A stretch of 64,000 bases of DNA, from assembly GCF_001423295.1 (NCBI RefSeq), contig NZ_LMNG01000031.1, positions 59,862-123,861 of the forward strand, read 5' to 3'. This document shows, one piece after another, positions 19,135-28,200 of this stretch. Position numbers and translations under genes: made by a program. The notes beneath the pieces were generated by a model. It had not been told where the DNA came from, did not search any database, and saw only the letters and a list, made by a program, of their open reading frames with translations. Every line of letters begins with the position of its first letter. Position 1 is the stretch's first letter. The stretch comes from Methylobacterium sp. Leaf112 (GTDB lineage: Bacteria > Pseudomonadota > Alphaproteobacteria > Rhizobiales > Beijerinckiaceae).

Positions 19135-19742
19135 TCAGATGGGATCGAAGGTTTCGTAGCCTGCGGCCACGAGGTGGTTGCGGCACTCATTCGGTGTGAA
19201 GCGCCCGAAGGCCTGTTTGAGCGTGTCGTAGTCGTCCACAAGCGTGCGGGCGCCCTGGGCTCGCAGACGGACCTTGAGCTTGGCAGAGGCAAGTTCGATC
19301 GGATTGAAGTCGGGCGAGTAGGCCGGCAGGTAGAGCAGGCGGGCGCCGGCCGCCTCGATGCGCTCGCGGATGCCGCTGACCTTGTGAGCGGGCAGGTTGT
19401 CGAGCACGACCGCGTCACCCTGCTTCAGGGTCGGCACCAGGGTCTCCTCGACATAGCGGCGGAAGCGGATCCCAGTCATGGGGCCGTGGAAGAGCGCGGT
19501 CGCCGTCAGGCCGCTGGCCCGCAGTCCCGCCGTGACCGTGATGGTCTTCCAGTGCCCGAACGGCACGACCACCCGGCAGCGTTCGCTACGCGGCGCCCAT
19601 CCGTAGCGACGCGCCATCTTCGTGTTGGTCGCGGTCTCGTCCAGGAACACGAGCCTGCCCGGATCGAGGTCGGGCTGGCGCTCGAACCAGGCCAGGCGCG
19701 CCGCCTTTACATCCTCCCGATCCTGCTCGGCGGCGTGCCTAG
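19135..19742 (-). CDS. IS630 transposase, C-terminal catalytic frame (orfB)
   Basis: The frame carries the DDE catalytic core: VFLDETATNTKMARRYGWAP with the first Asp, DAVVLDNLPAHK with the second, and SPDFNPIE with the Glu. It is open from about 19742, where the upstream residues HAAEQDREDVKAARLAW match the family's continuous protein, so it is translated only by frame change from orfA; the first ATG in it (19650) would remove the first catalytic Asp region. The stop lies inside the left inverted repeat. Confidence 0.85.
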
Positions 19743-20089
19743 TGTTTTTTACGCGTGATGCCGTGGCGCTTGAAGAAGCGGGACAGGCGGCTGACCCCGA
19801 CCTTCAAGCCGTATTCGGCGAGTTGCGCGCGCAACTCGTGCAGGAACAGTTCGGGCCTGGCCTCGTCGGTCTGACGGATCAGGTCGGCCTGGGCCTCGCT
19901 GAGGTGTGAATGCTGATCGCTGCCCATCGGCTTGGCCCATGTGCGTCCTTCCCGCACGAAGGCCTCGTACCGGCGCACGGCGCTGGCAAGGCTGACCTTG
20001 AACCGTCTGGCGGCTTCCCGGCGTGAGGCGCCTGCCTCGATCGCCACCACGACGCGTTCACGCAGATCGGCTGACAGGCCTGAGGGCAT
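19739..20089 (-). CDS. IS630 transposase, N-terminal frame (orfA)
   Basis: 116 residues containing the paired helix-turn-helix DNA-binding part: LSADLRERVVVAIEAGASRREAA, VSLASAVRRY, then AQADLIRQ and LSRFFKRHGITRKKH. An AAGGAGG ribosome site precedes the ATG. The frame ends just after a run of six A (minus strand; 19745-19750), where the second frame takes over. Either programmed slippage or a one-base mutation joins them. Confidence 0.85.
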   Translation of the reverse strand: MPSGLSADLRERVVVAIEAGASRREAARRFKVSLASAVRRYEAFVREGRTWAKPMGSDQHSHLSEAQADLIRQTDEARPELFLHELRAQLAEYGLKVGVSRLSRFFKRHGITRKKH

Positions 20090-20223
20090 CCAGCTCTCCT
20101 CCTTGGAAAGCCGCGCATCGAATTACATCTGCGCCGCCCTCGAAACCCCAGTCGATCCAAGCCGATCGGACACCGCTCTAGAAGCTGCCACCCATCCCGC
20201 GAAAGCGGGTTCGTTGACCGAAC

Positions 20224-21967
20224 GAGGCTGTGTGAAAAGCGGACGCCACGCTGCGGCTGTCCGGCCGTTTCGGAGAGCGGCGGACAGGCTTTTTTGACCA
20301 CCTCCATCCTGGTCGTTGCAAGATCGCAAGGAAGCTCAATGAAACCTGCGTCGTTGCTCGTTCGACCTCTTACGCTCAAACATCGAACGATGATCAGCGA
20401 TTTCTAGCTATATAAATTTGATCTGATGCGCTTCGTCTTAGACTTATTCTCCAACGGAGACTTGGGATAACACGCTTTTTCGAAGCTGCAGATCGTCACA
20501 AAGTTGACCGACTTCCTGATTGCCTGGACGATTACGTCACGCACGATAACCCGACCCGCGTCATCGATGCGTTTGTCGACGAATTGGATCTCGCAGCCCT
20601 CGGCTTTGCCGGCGTGAGGCCCGCCGCGACCGGCCGACCGGGCTATCATCCCGCGACGCTGTCGAAGCTCGACCTGTACGGTACCTGGACCAGATCCCGT
20701 CGAGCCGGCGCTTGGAGAGGGAGGCCGGCCGCAATGTCGAGCTGATGTGGCTGATCGGCCGCCTTGCACCCGACTTCGATGCGATCGCGGACTTCCGGCG
20801 CGAGAACGGGGACGCGCTTCGCGCCACCTGTCGGCACTTCGTGATGTTCTGCCGGCAGGTCGGCCTTCTGGCCGGAGGCGCCGTGGCCGTTGACGGCAGT
20901 CGGTTCAAGGCCGTGAACACGCGCGACCGAAATTTCACCCCGGCCGCGGTCTGAAGGCCCTTCGAGCAGGTCGAGACGCGCATCGTGCGCAACCTTGCGG
21001 CCCTCGATACCACCCACCGTCAGGAGGCCGATGTGGCGCAGATTCGAACCCCAGGCCTGAAGGAGCGGCTTCCCGCACTCCGGGATCGGTTGCGCACGCT
21101 GCAGGCGATGGAGACGCTCGTGGAGGTCGCGCCGGACCGACAGATCCCGCTGACCGACCCCGATGCGCGGGCCATGGCGGCGAACGGCAAGGGCACCGGG
21201 CTCGTCGGCTACAACGTTCAGGCCGCGGTGGACACGAGGCATCACCTCGTCGTCGCCCATGAGGTGACGAACGTCGGCCACGACCGCATCCAACTCGCCA
21301 ACATGGCAGGCCAGGCGCAGAGCGCCATCGACCAGGAAACCGTCCAGGTCCTGGCGGATCGCCGGTACTTCTCCGGCGAGGAGATCCTGGCCTGCGACCG
21401 AGCGGGGATCGCGGTCACGCTGCCAAAGCCGATGACATGCGTGCGAAGGCCGAGGGCCGCTTCAGCAAGCAGGACTTCGTCTACCGGGCGAGCGACGACA
21501 CATACCGCTGTCCGGCAGACCAGACGCTGACCTGCCACTTCGAGGGGATTGAGAACGGGATGACCCTGCGGCGCTACTGGATGTCGGCCTGTCCTGCTTG
21601 CCCGATCGAAAACCTTTGTACACCCGCCGAGCAGCGGCGCGTCACACGTTGGGACCATGAGCACGTGCTGGAAGCCTTCCAGCGCCGGCTCGACGAGAAC
21701 CCGAACGCGATGCGTGACCGGCGCCAGACGGTCGAGCGCGTCTTCGGCACCCTCAAAGCCTGGATGGGGGCGACCCGCTTCCTGACCCGGGGGCTGAAGA
21801 ACGTGGCGGTGAGATGAGCCTGCAGGTTCTCGCCTACAACATGAAGCGAGTGATCGCGATCCTCGGTGCCGGTCCGCTCATCGCGACCATCCGGGGGAAA
21901 GCCCGGCTTCTCTGCGGAACGGGTGGTCAGGTCCTTCCCGACCTCCGATGCGTTCTCACACAGCCTC
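20224..21967 (+). mobile_element. Decayed IS1182-family insertion sequence
   Basis: Bounded by matching ends: GAGGCTGTGTGAAAA at 20224-20238 and the inverted copy at the right edge, TTCTCACACAGCCTC at 21953-21967 (one mismatch). The 1.74-kb length suits an IS1182-like element. The single transposase gene inside is broken in several places. No clear target duplication was seen. It lies 43 bases from the IS630 end. Confidence 0.8.
20471..21967 (+). pseudogene. IS1182-family transposase pseudogene
   Basis: The protein can be followed through four lesions. ADRHKVDRLPDCLDDYVT...ATGRPGYHP opens it. A one-base loss near 20683 shifts to YLDQIPSSRRLEREAGRN. An in-frame TGA stands at 20952-20954. A further shift near 21430 leads to GRFSKQDFVYRASDDTYRCP, and another near 21805 to SLQVLAYNMKRVIAI. 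Typical family features remain: VAVDGSRFKAVN, GYNVQAAVD, VLADRRYFSGEEI, CPIENLCT, RQTVERVFGTLKAWMGA. It cannot make an active transposase. Confidence 0.88.
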
Positions 21968-22215
21968 CAGCCCGAATGGACGCTCATGACAACACACGAA
22001 CTGAGGCACCACCCCGCCTTGAAGACGGCGCCCTGATTGGTATTTTACATATGAACGTAGCCAGTAATGGCGTGTGGAACGTTCGCGAGAGGGCGTACGG
22101 CCTGTTTTCGAAAAATGTGGTGGATTACCCACCCTTTCCGCCGGTTTCGATAAAAGGTCAGTAATTACGGTAGGTTGCTGACACGCAACGGCTTCGTACG
22201 CCCCGGCTGGTACAT

Positions 22216-22446
22216 ATGCCTCCACCAATGGCTCGTCCCTGGAAGAATCACAGCAGCGATGTCTACTACGTTCGGAACGCTGTACCGGCCCGGCTGCGTG
22301 GCCTCGTGGGCAAATCACGCGAAAAGGTTAGCCTCGGGACACACTATCCGGGGGAGGCCCGTCGGCGTCATACTGAGGCCGTCTTCGAGATCGAACGGCG
22401 GTCGCTCAATAATCAACGGGTCAGGCGGGCGACCTGGAGAGCTTGA
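22216..22446 (+). pseudogene. N-terminal stub of a tyrosine recombinase/integrase (DUF6538-type)
   Basis: 76 residues. The start MPPPMARPWKNHSSDVYYVR, then AVPARLRGLVGKSREKVSLGT and a HYPGEARRRHTEAVFEIE block, match the DUF6538 N-terminal domain of phage-type site-specific integrases. Those proteins run 350-450 residues; here the arm-binding and catalytic domains are missing and the frame stops within the end of the convergent tadG-like gene. It is a relic of an integrated element and probably inactive. Confidence 0.65.
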
Positions 22447-23849
22447 TCGAACATGGCGTTGAGCGACGCCGTGATGTCAGCGGGGGTGTTCGCCGTGTAG
22501 AAGAATCCGGGAGACGCGCAGCTCCGCAATGGTGTCGCGAGACCAGGGCTGAATCCGTTCACTAGATTGTTTTCTCTGGCGACATCTCCTCCGAAGTCCT
22601 GGAACTTGATGATATTGTACGGAATATAGAGCACCGACACGGTCGCGCCGGCATTCTTCAAGTCGGTGCACTTCGATGGGTCGATCTGCTTCGGCTTCGA
22701 TCCATCCCAACGTGCATTGGGATACAGGAGAAATTTTGACGGATCGCCAGGGTAATAACGCTTGATTCCAAGCAGCAGGGAGTGGTTCTGATCATTCTGC
22801 ATTCCATCCGTGATCAGGAACACAAACGGTTTGCGAGAGGTCGCTGCCGTGCCGTCGCCGAATGTCGCGATCGTGGATTTCATTTGGGGCAACACCGTTT
22901 CGAAATGCGTTCCCCCGCTCCCAGTCCCCGTGCTCGGATCTCCGTTAATGAACAGTTGCGTGCTGCCAGTGTCGAGAAGGTTCGTCAGAGCGAGAGGCCA
23001 GGGTTTACTGCATTGAGCGGTTGTGCTGAGGGTCGCAAGGTCGCTCGTAACCCCTGCCAACGTCGCCATTTGATTGATGAACGGATACAGGCCGACCCGG
23101 TACTGGTTGGGAACGAGGGGTAGGGCGGCTCTCCTGATGAGTGAACAAACGGCATCGTTGACCGCGTCAGAGCGCAGCTGAATCTTGCCCGCGGCAAGAT
23201 CCCATCCGACACGGCCAGGAAAGTGGCAGGCGAATTGGCAGCCCTGCCTGTAGTTGTCTTCCTTCAGGTCGTTGTTTTTGAGTGCTAGCTTTTCCATTCC
23301 CTCGTCCGAGGTCGGCAACCCCATCGAGCCGGACACATCAAGGAGCAGGTAGAAATCGAGATAGCTCGCGATATCCGCCGAGGCCGTCACCGTGTTTGAA
23401 ATCAGCGTCGTAGGCGTCCCAAAAATCGGCCCGATGGTATTCTTGACGGTGGCCGAATAGCTCACCACTGCGGTCAGGGTTTGCGCATTGCGGCTTACCT
23501 GAGGTGTTGCAAGTGTGACTTGACCGAAGGTGATATTGCCCATGTTGGCGTTGAATGCGTTGACCGCTTTGGTGGTGCCGGCTGCGAGTGCGTTGGCCGA
23601 GACATTGGTCTGGCCGGCATTGCTGGAAATGTAGGCCTTGGCCGTGACGACCGCCGCGATGGCGGCGGCGTCGGCGGCCATGTCGAGCTTGGTCTTGTTG
23701 CTGGTTGCGATCCCGTAATCGACTCCAAGACCGATCATGCCGATGATGGGGATCAGGCTGAGGCCGAACAGAACCGGGATACTGCCTCGACGCGAAGCAA
23801 CGAGGGCCGCTCCGTGACCGCGAAGCCTGTTCACAGGAAGCCAGGACAT
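22413..23849 (-). CDS. TadG-like pilus assembly protein with a von Willebrand A domain
   Basis: 478 residues. N-terminal TadE-like membrane segment (GSIPVLFGLSLIPIIGMIGLG) followed by the Flp-associated motif DYGIATSNKTKLDMAADAAA. The vWA domain has the MIDAS motif DVSGSMG (Asp171) and later VFLITDGMQND. The C terminus ends in DITASLNAMFDQALQVARLTR. It is likely a minor envelope component of a Tad/Flp pilus. It overlaps the preceding tadE-like gene by 19 bases. Its 3' end overlaps the integrase stub on the opposite strand. Confidence 0.9.
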   Translation of the reverse strand: MSWLPVNRLRGHGAALVASRRGSIPVLFGLSLIPIIGMIGLGVDYGIATSNKTKLDMAADAAAIAAVVTAKAYISSNAGQTNVSANALAAGTTKAVNAFNANMGNITFGQVTLATPQVSRNAQTLTAVVSYSATVKNTIGPIFGTPTTLISNTVTASADIASYLDFYLLLDVSGSMGLPTSDEGMEKLALKNNDLKEDNYRQGCQFACHFPGRVGWDLAAGKIQLRSDAVNDAVCSLIRRAALPLVPNQYRVGLYPFINQMATLAGVTSDLATLSTTAQCSKPWPLALTNLLDTGSTQLFINGDPSTGTGSGGTHFETVLPQMKSTIATFGDGTAATSRKPFVFLITDGMQNDQNHSLLLGIKRYYPGDPSKFLLYPNARWDGSKPKQIDPSKCTDLKNAGATVSVLYIPYNIIKFQDFGGDVARENNLVNGFSPGLATPLRSCASPGFFYTANTPADITASLNAMFDQALQVARLTR

Positions 23850-24547
23850 TTCACAGCGATCCCATCGTCATTCGTGATGTCGTACTTGATCTGCGTGGCG
23901 TAGCGCGGCTGCAGATAAATGGAGCGTGCAATGCGCACAGGCGCGATGAACGTGGCGCCGAACGTCGGGCGGAATAGAAACACGACGTCGACGGCGATGA
24001 TGGAATCGGGTCCGAAGACGGATCGCGGAAGAGAGGTCCTCGAGGGCGCTGCGGCATCGGCGGCGGGACTCTGCGGAATCGCGCAGGGGCGATAATTCCC
24101 GCCGGCGGTCCCCATGCTCGTCCAGGCGACATTGGCCTGATAGCAGACGGTCGGATCGGAATTCGCCAAGCACGTCAGGATTTTCGGCGTGAAGACGATG
24201 CTGGCGAAGTTGATCGAGATATCCTGCCACCATTCCAGATTTTGCTGAGGTGCATCCGTCATGAGATAGGGAAACAGGACCAGTGCCGCGTCGAAGCTGA
24301 AGTGCAGGTCGAGGCTGTTCACGGTGGCGATCGTCGACCCTTGGGGTGGGGCGGTCTGAGCGATCATCTGGCTGATCGAACTCGCGATCAGGTCGATCTT
24401 TCGTGATGCGTTCACATAGGTGATCAGCTGGATGCCGCCGGCCATGATGGCCAGGAAAACCGGCAGGATGAGTGCGAATTCGATGGCCGAGACAGCGCGC
24501 CGGTCACCCAGGAAGCGCCGCGTGGCGTGGAGTGGCCCGCGGCTCAT
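23831..24547 (-). CDS. TadE/TadF-like pseudopilin
   Basis: 238 residues. The N terminus has the TadE motif with a prepilin-like segment: RRAVSAIEFALILPVFLAIM. The remainder is an extracytoplasmic domain with two Cys pairs (KILTCLANSDPTVCYQ, NYRPCA). It is translationally coupled to the upstream gene by an ATGA overlap, and to the downstream tadG-like gene. Expected in the inner membrane or pilus base. Confidence 0.88.
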   Translation of the reverse strand: MSRGPLHATRRFLGDRRAVSAIEFALILPVFLAIMAGGIQLITYVNASRKIDLIASSISQMIAQTAPPQGSTIATVNSLDLHFSFDAALVLFPYLMTDAPQQNLEWWQDISINFASIVFTPKILTCLANSDPTVCYQANVAWTSMGTAGGNYRPCAIPQSPAADAAAPSRTSLPRSVFGPDSIIAVDVVFLFRPTFGATFIAPVRIARSIYLQPRYATQIKYDITNDDGIAVKCPGFL

Positions 24548-25092
24548 CAGAATTGCTCGTTGCGGAACGCCGCCGATGAGACGGCGAGATAGGCCGGCGC
24601 GCCCCTGTAGACCGTCCCCCCGCTCAGCCAGGAGATGACCGCGACGGTGGGGAGCGTGATCGGATAGATAACCTGAAGATACTGAAAGTCGCCCCGAACA
24701 CCGAGGGTGTAATTACCAGAACCGCTGGACAAATCGGGGATCAGCAAACCGCTCTTGTCCGGCTTCACGAAGGTATAATAGCCCGCTGGGCCGCCGGCCT
24801 TCGGAACCACATACAAATTGATGACGATGTTCTCGCAAGGAATCGGCTTCGGGAGATAGCTGCACAAGCTGGTCCGGAATGCCGAACTGCCCATCGATTG
24901 GGCCTGCGCAGAACCGGTTATGATCTGCCGGCTCGCCTGAGCCGTCGCGTAGTCGAGGACTTGGTTGAGATAAAGCACAAGGGCCGCACTCAGGATGAAG
25001 ACGATCACCAGAATTGCGATAAGCGATACGATGGCGAACTCGACTGCCGTCGCGCCACGTTCGTCATACAGATATTGCTTCACCGTCCGCAT
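24547..25092 (-). CDS. TadE-like pseudopilin
   Basis: 181 residues, with the prepilin-like N terminus DERGATAVEFAIVSLIAILV and a single membrane helix. The rest is a periplasmic domain with two cysteines (SLCSYLPKPIPCEN). First gene of a three-gene minus-strand unit. The pilus motor and secretin genes (cpaA-F, tadA-C) are not in the window, so either they lie elsewhere or this is a stand-alone set. Confidence 0.88.
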   Translation of the reverse strand: MRTVKQYLYDERGATAVEFAIVSLIAILVIVFILSAALVLYLNQVLDYATAQASRQIITGSAQAQSMGSSAFRTSLCSYLPKPIPCENIVINLYVVPKAGGPAGYYTFVKPDKSGLLIPDLSSGSGNYTLGVRGDFQYLQVIYPITLPTVAVISWLSGGTVYRGAPAYLAVSSAAFRNEQF

Positions 25093-25289
25093 GCGAGATT
25101 CTGGACTTACATATGTGAAGATCCGGTGAAAACCGTCGGCATCCGCCCCGCATCGTGCCCAATCCGCTTTTGAAACGCAGCGAAGCCGCGTGATCTTCTA
25201 AACCGCCCCTTCACCGAGAACGGTGTAAGGTACCGCTTGCACAACCTCAGGATGAGCCCCAAAAGACGTTTCCGAGGAGGGAGCGGACG

Positions 25290-28200
25290 GTGTCTGACGG
25301 GTTCATCGAGATCGGATGCGAGGGCGCAGAGCACGTCAGCCTTGCCGCTCATGCGAACGCGATCCCCGTGCTGCGGGAGATCGTCGTCCGCAACGGCCTT
25401 GCGGCGGATCTGAGCGAGATCGCGCTGCGGATCGAGAGTCGTCCGCCGGTTGTGCGACCCCTGATCCTGAGAATCGACCGGGTCGCGGCTGGCGCCAGCC
25501 ACACTGTTTCGACATCCGACATGCGTCTCGACGCGGCCGCCCTCGCCGGCTTCACCGAGGCGAGCCACTTCGATCTTGTCGTGAGCCTGACGGAGGCCGG
25601 CGGCGCCGTGGCCGAGACCGTGCGGACCCTGCGTTTACTGCCGCCGACCCATTGGGGCGGCGCGGCCAGCGCCCCGGAGCTCCTCGCCGCCTTCGTCCGT
25701 CCCAACGACCCGGCCGTCGACGGAATCTTACGGGACGCCGCGACGAAGCTCCGGGCGGCCGGCCGCGACCCTGCGCTGAACGGTTACGCGGATGGCACGA
25801 AGGCGCGGGTCTGGGAAATGGCGGAGTCGATCTGGGCGGCGCTGGCCGACCGGCGCCTCGCCTACGTGCTGCCGCCGGCGAGTTTCGAGCAGACCGGGCA
25901 GAAGGTTCGGGGGCCATCCGACATTCTGGAGCGCCGGGTCGGCACCTGTCTCGACCTGTCGCTCCTCTACGCGGCGTGCCTGGAACAAGCCGGCCTCGGC
26001 CCCCTCGTCGTCCTGACGACGGGGCACGCCCTGGTGGGCCTGTGGCTGACGGATACGGCGCTGCCGGGCGCCGTCCTCGACGACATGCAGACCTTGCGCA
26101 AACGGCGGGATCTCGAGGACATGATCCTCGTGGAGCTCACCCTGCTGACCCGAACGCCGCCGGCTCGGTTCGAGGCGGCCGTGAAGCATGGCGCTGGCCA
26201 GGCGGAGGAGGGCGCGCCCGCCGACCTCGATGTCGCTCTCGACATCAGGCGCTGCCGCCGACACGGCATCCGTCCCCTCGATCTCGGCGGCGCCCGGCCG
26301 ATCGATCCGCCGCCCGTCGAATTCGCGTCCCTGGACAGGGGGCTGTCCGATCCGCCGCCGTTCCGGGACGAGGAGATCCGCCGGGTCGAACCTACGCCCG
26401 CCGGGCCCGTCGACCGCCTCGAACTCTGGAAGCGCCGGCTCCTCGACCTCACCCTGCGCAACAAGCTCCTGAACTTCAGACCCGGCAAGGCTTCCGTCAC
26501 CCTCGCATGCCCGGATGCGGACACACTGGAAGATCGCCTCGCCGCCGGGCACGCCCTTCGGTTCATGCCCGCGCCCGGGCCCCCCGAGGGTCAAAGCACG
26601 AATGCGGCGCCGAGGTTTCGGTCGGACGACGCCCAGCGCCAGGAGGTTGCCACGGCCCTCGCCGGCGACGATGTCCACACGACGTTAACGGCGGACGAAC
26701 TCGATCGGCGTCTCCTCGATCTCTATCGCCTTGCCCGCAACGGCTTCGAGGAAGGCGGGGCCAATGTTCTGTTCCTCGCCGCGGGCTTCCTGTCCTGGAC
26801 GCGCAAACCCGGCGAGGCGGCTCACCGCGCGCCCCTGCTTCTCATCCCCGTCGCCCTCCAGCGGTCGAGCGCGCGGGCAGGGTTACGCCTTACACTGCAT
26901 GACGACGAGATTCGCATCAATCCAACGCTGATCGAATTGCTGCGCCAGGATTTCCGTCTGTCGCTGCCCGAACTTGAGGACGACCTGCCGCGCGACGGCG
27001 CCGGCATCGATGTCGCCGCGATCATCCGAACCGTGCGCGGCCACGTCCGTGACCTCAAGGGCTGGGAGGTCGTGCCGGACGTCGTCCTGTCGACCTTCTC
27101 GTTCACCAAATTCCTGATGTGGAAGGATCTCGTCGACCGAGCCGACCTCCTCAAACGCAACCCGGTCGTGCGCCACCTCCTCGAGACACCGAAGCACGCC
27201 TATGGCGACGGTACACCGTTCCCAGAGCCGGGTCGCCTCGACGCCGAGCACCCGCCCGATACGGTGTTCGCGCCGCTCTCAGCGGATTCCTCGCAGCTGT
27301 CCGCCGTGATCGCGGCGGGCCAGGGCAAGGATTTCGTGCTGTTCGGCCCGCCCGGCACCGGCAAAAGCCAGACCATCGGCAACATGATCGCCCATTGTCT
27401 GGCACAGGGGCGCACGGTGTTGTTCGTCTCGCAGAAGACCGCCGCCCTGGAGGTGGTGCGCCGCCGCCTGCAGGAGATCGGGCTCGGCGATCACTGCCTC
27501 GAAGTTCATTCGACCAAGGCGCAAAAATCCAGCGTGCTCGCGCAGTTGCGAAAGGCCTGGCACGAGCGCGCGGCGCCGTCCCGGGCCGAGTGGGGCGCCG
27601 CCACGGGCGAACTCGGCATCCTGCGTACCGAACTCAATCGCCTCGTCACTGCGCTGCATCGTCGGCGCGAGAACGGAATGAGCGCCTACGAGGCCTTCGG
27701 CCGGGTCGTCTCCATGGGAACCACCGCCCCGCCCGTCACCCTGGCGTGGCCCGAGCACCGTGCTCACGATGCCACCACCCTCGCGCAGCTTCGGACCGCC
27801 TGCCGCGACCTGCGGCCCGTCCTGGCCGCCCTCGGTTCGCCCGTCGGCCATCCCCTGCTGGGCCTCGCGGCGAAGGACTGGTCGCCGGCCTGGCGGGATG
27901 CCACCGCGGCGGCGATCATAGCGCATTCGGACGCCCTGATCGCCCTACGGGCCAGTGGCCAAACCTTCGCGCGAGACCTCGGCCTGTCGGAGCTGCTGTC
28001 TACGGTAGCCGGAACGCGGGGTCTCGTCGTCCTCGGCGCTTATCTCGTTCGCCCGGAGGCGGCGTGCGGCGTCGCCTTCCTGGCCGATGCCACGGGCGAC
28101 CTGCGCCGGGCCGTCGCCGCGCGCGCACGGTTCCAAGCCGCACGGGACGCGGGGCTGGCGCGGCTCACGGCCCACTACCGCACGGGCCTCCTCGACGCAG

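Larger units (their letters stand above)
19122..20180 (-). mobile_element. IS630-family insertion sequence
   Basis: Terminal inverted repeats are visible: GAGCGGCATCCGATC at 19122-19136 on the left, and its imperfect complement at the right end (reading GAGCGGTGTCCGATC on the minus strand, 20178 down to 20164), both continuing into a GGATCGA block. The right flank shows TA, the usual IS630 target; the left flank is TT, so the duplication is imperfect. Two overlapping frames encode the transposase. Length ~1.06 kb fits the family. Confidence 0.85.
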
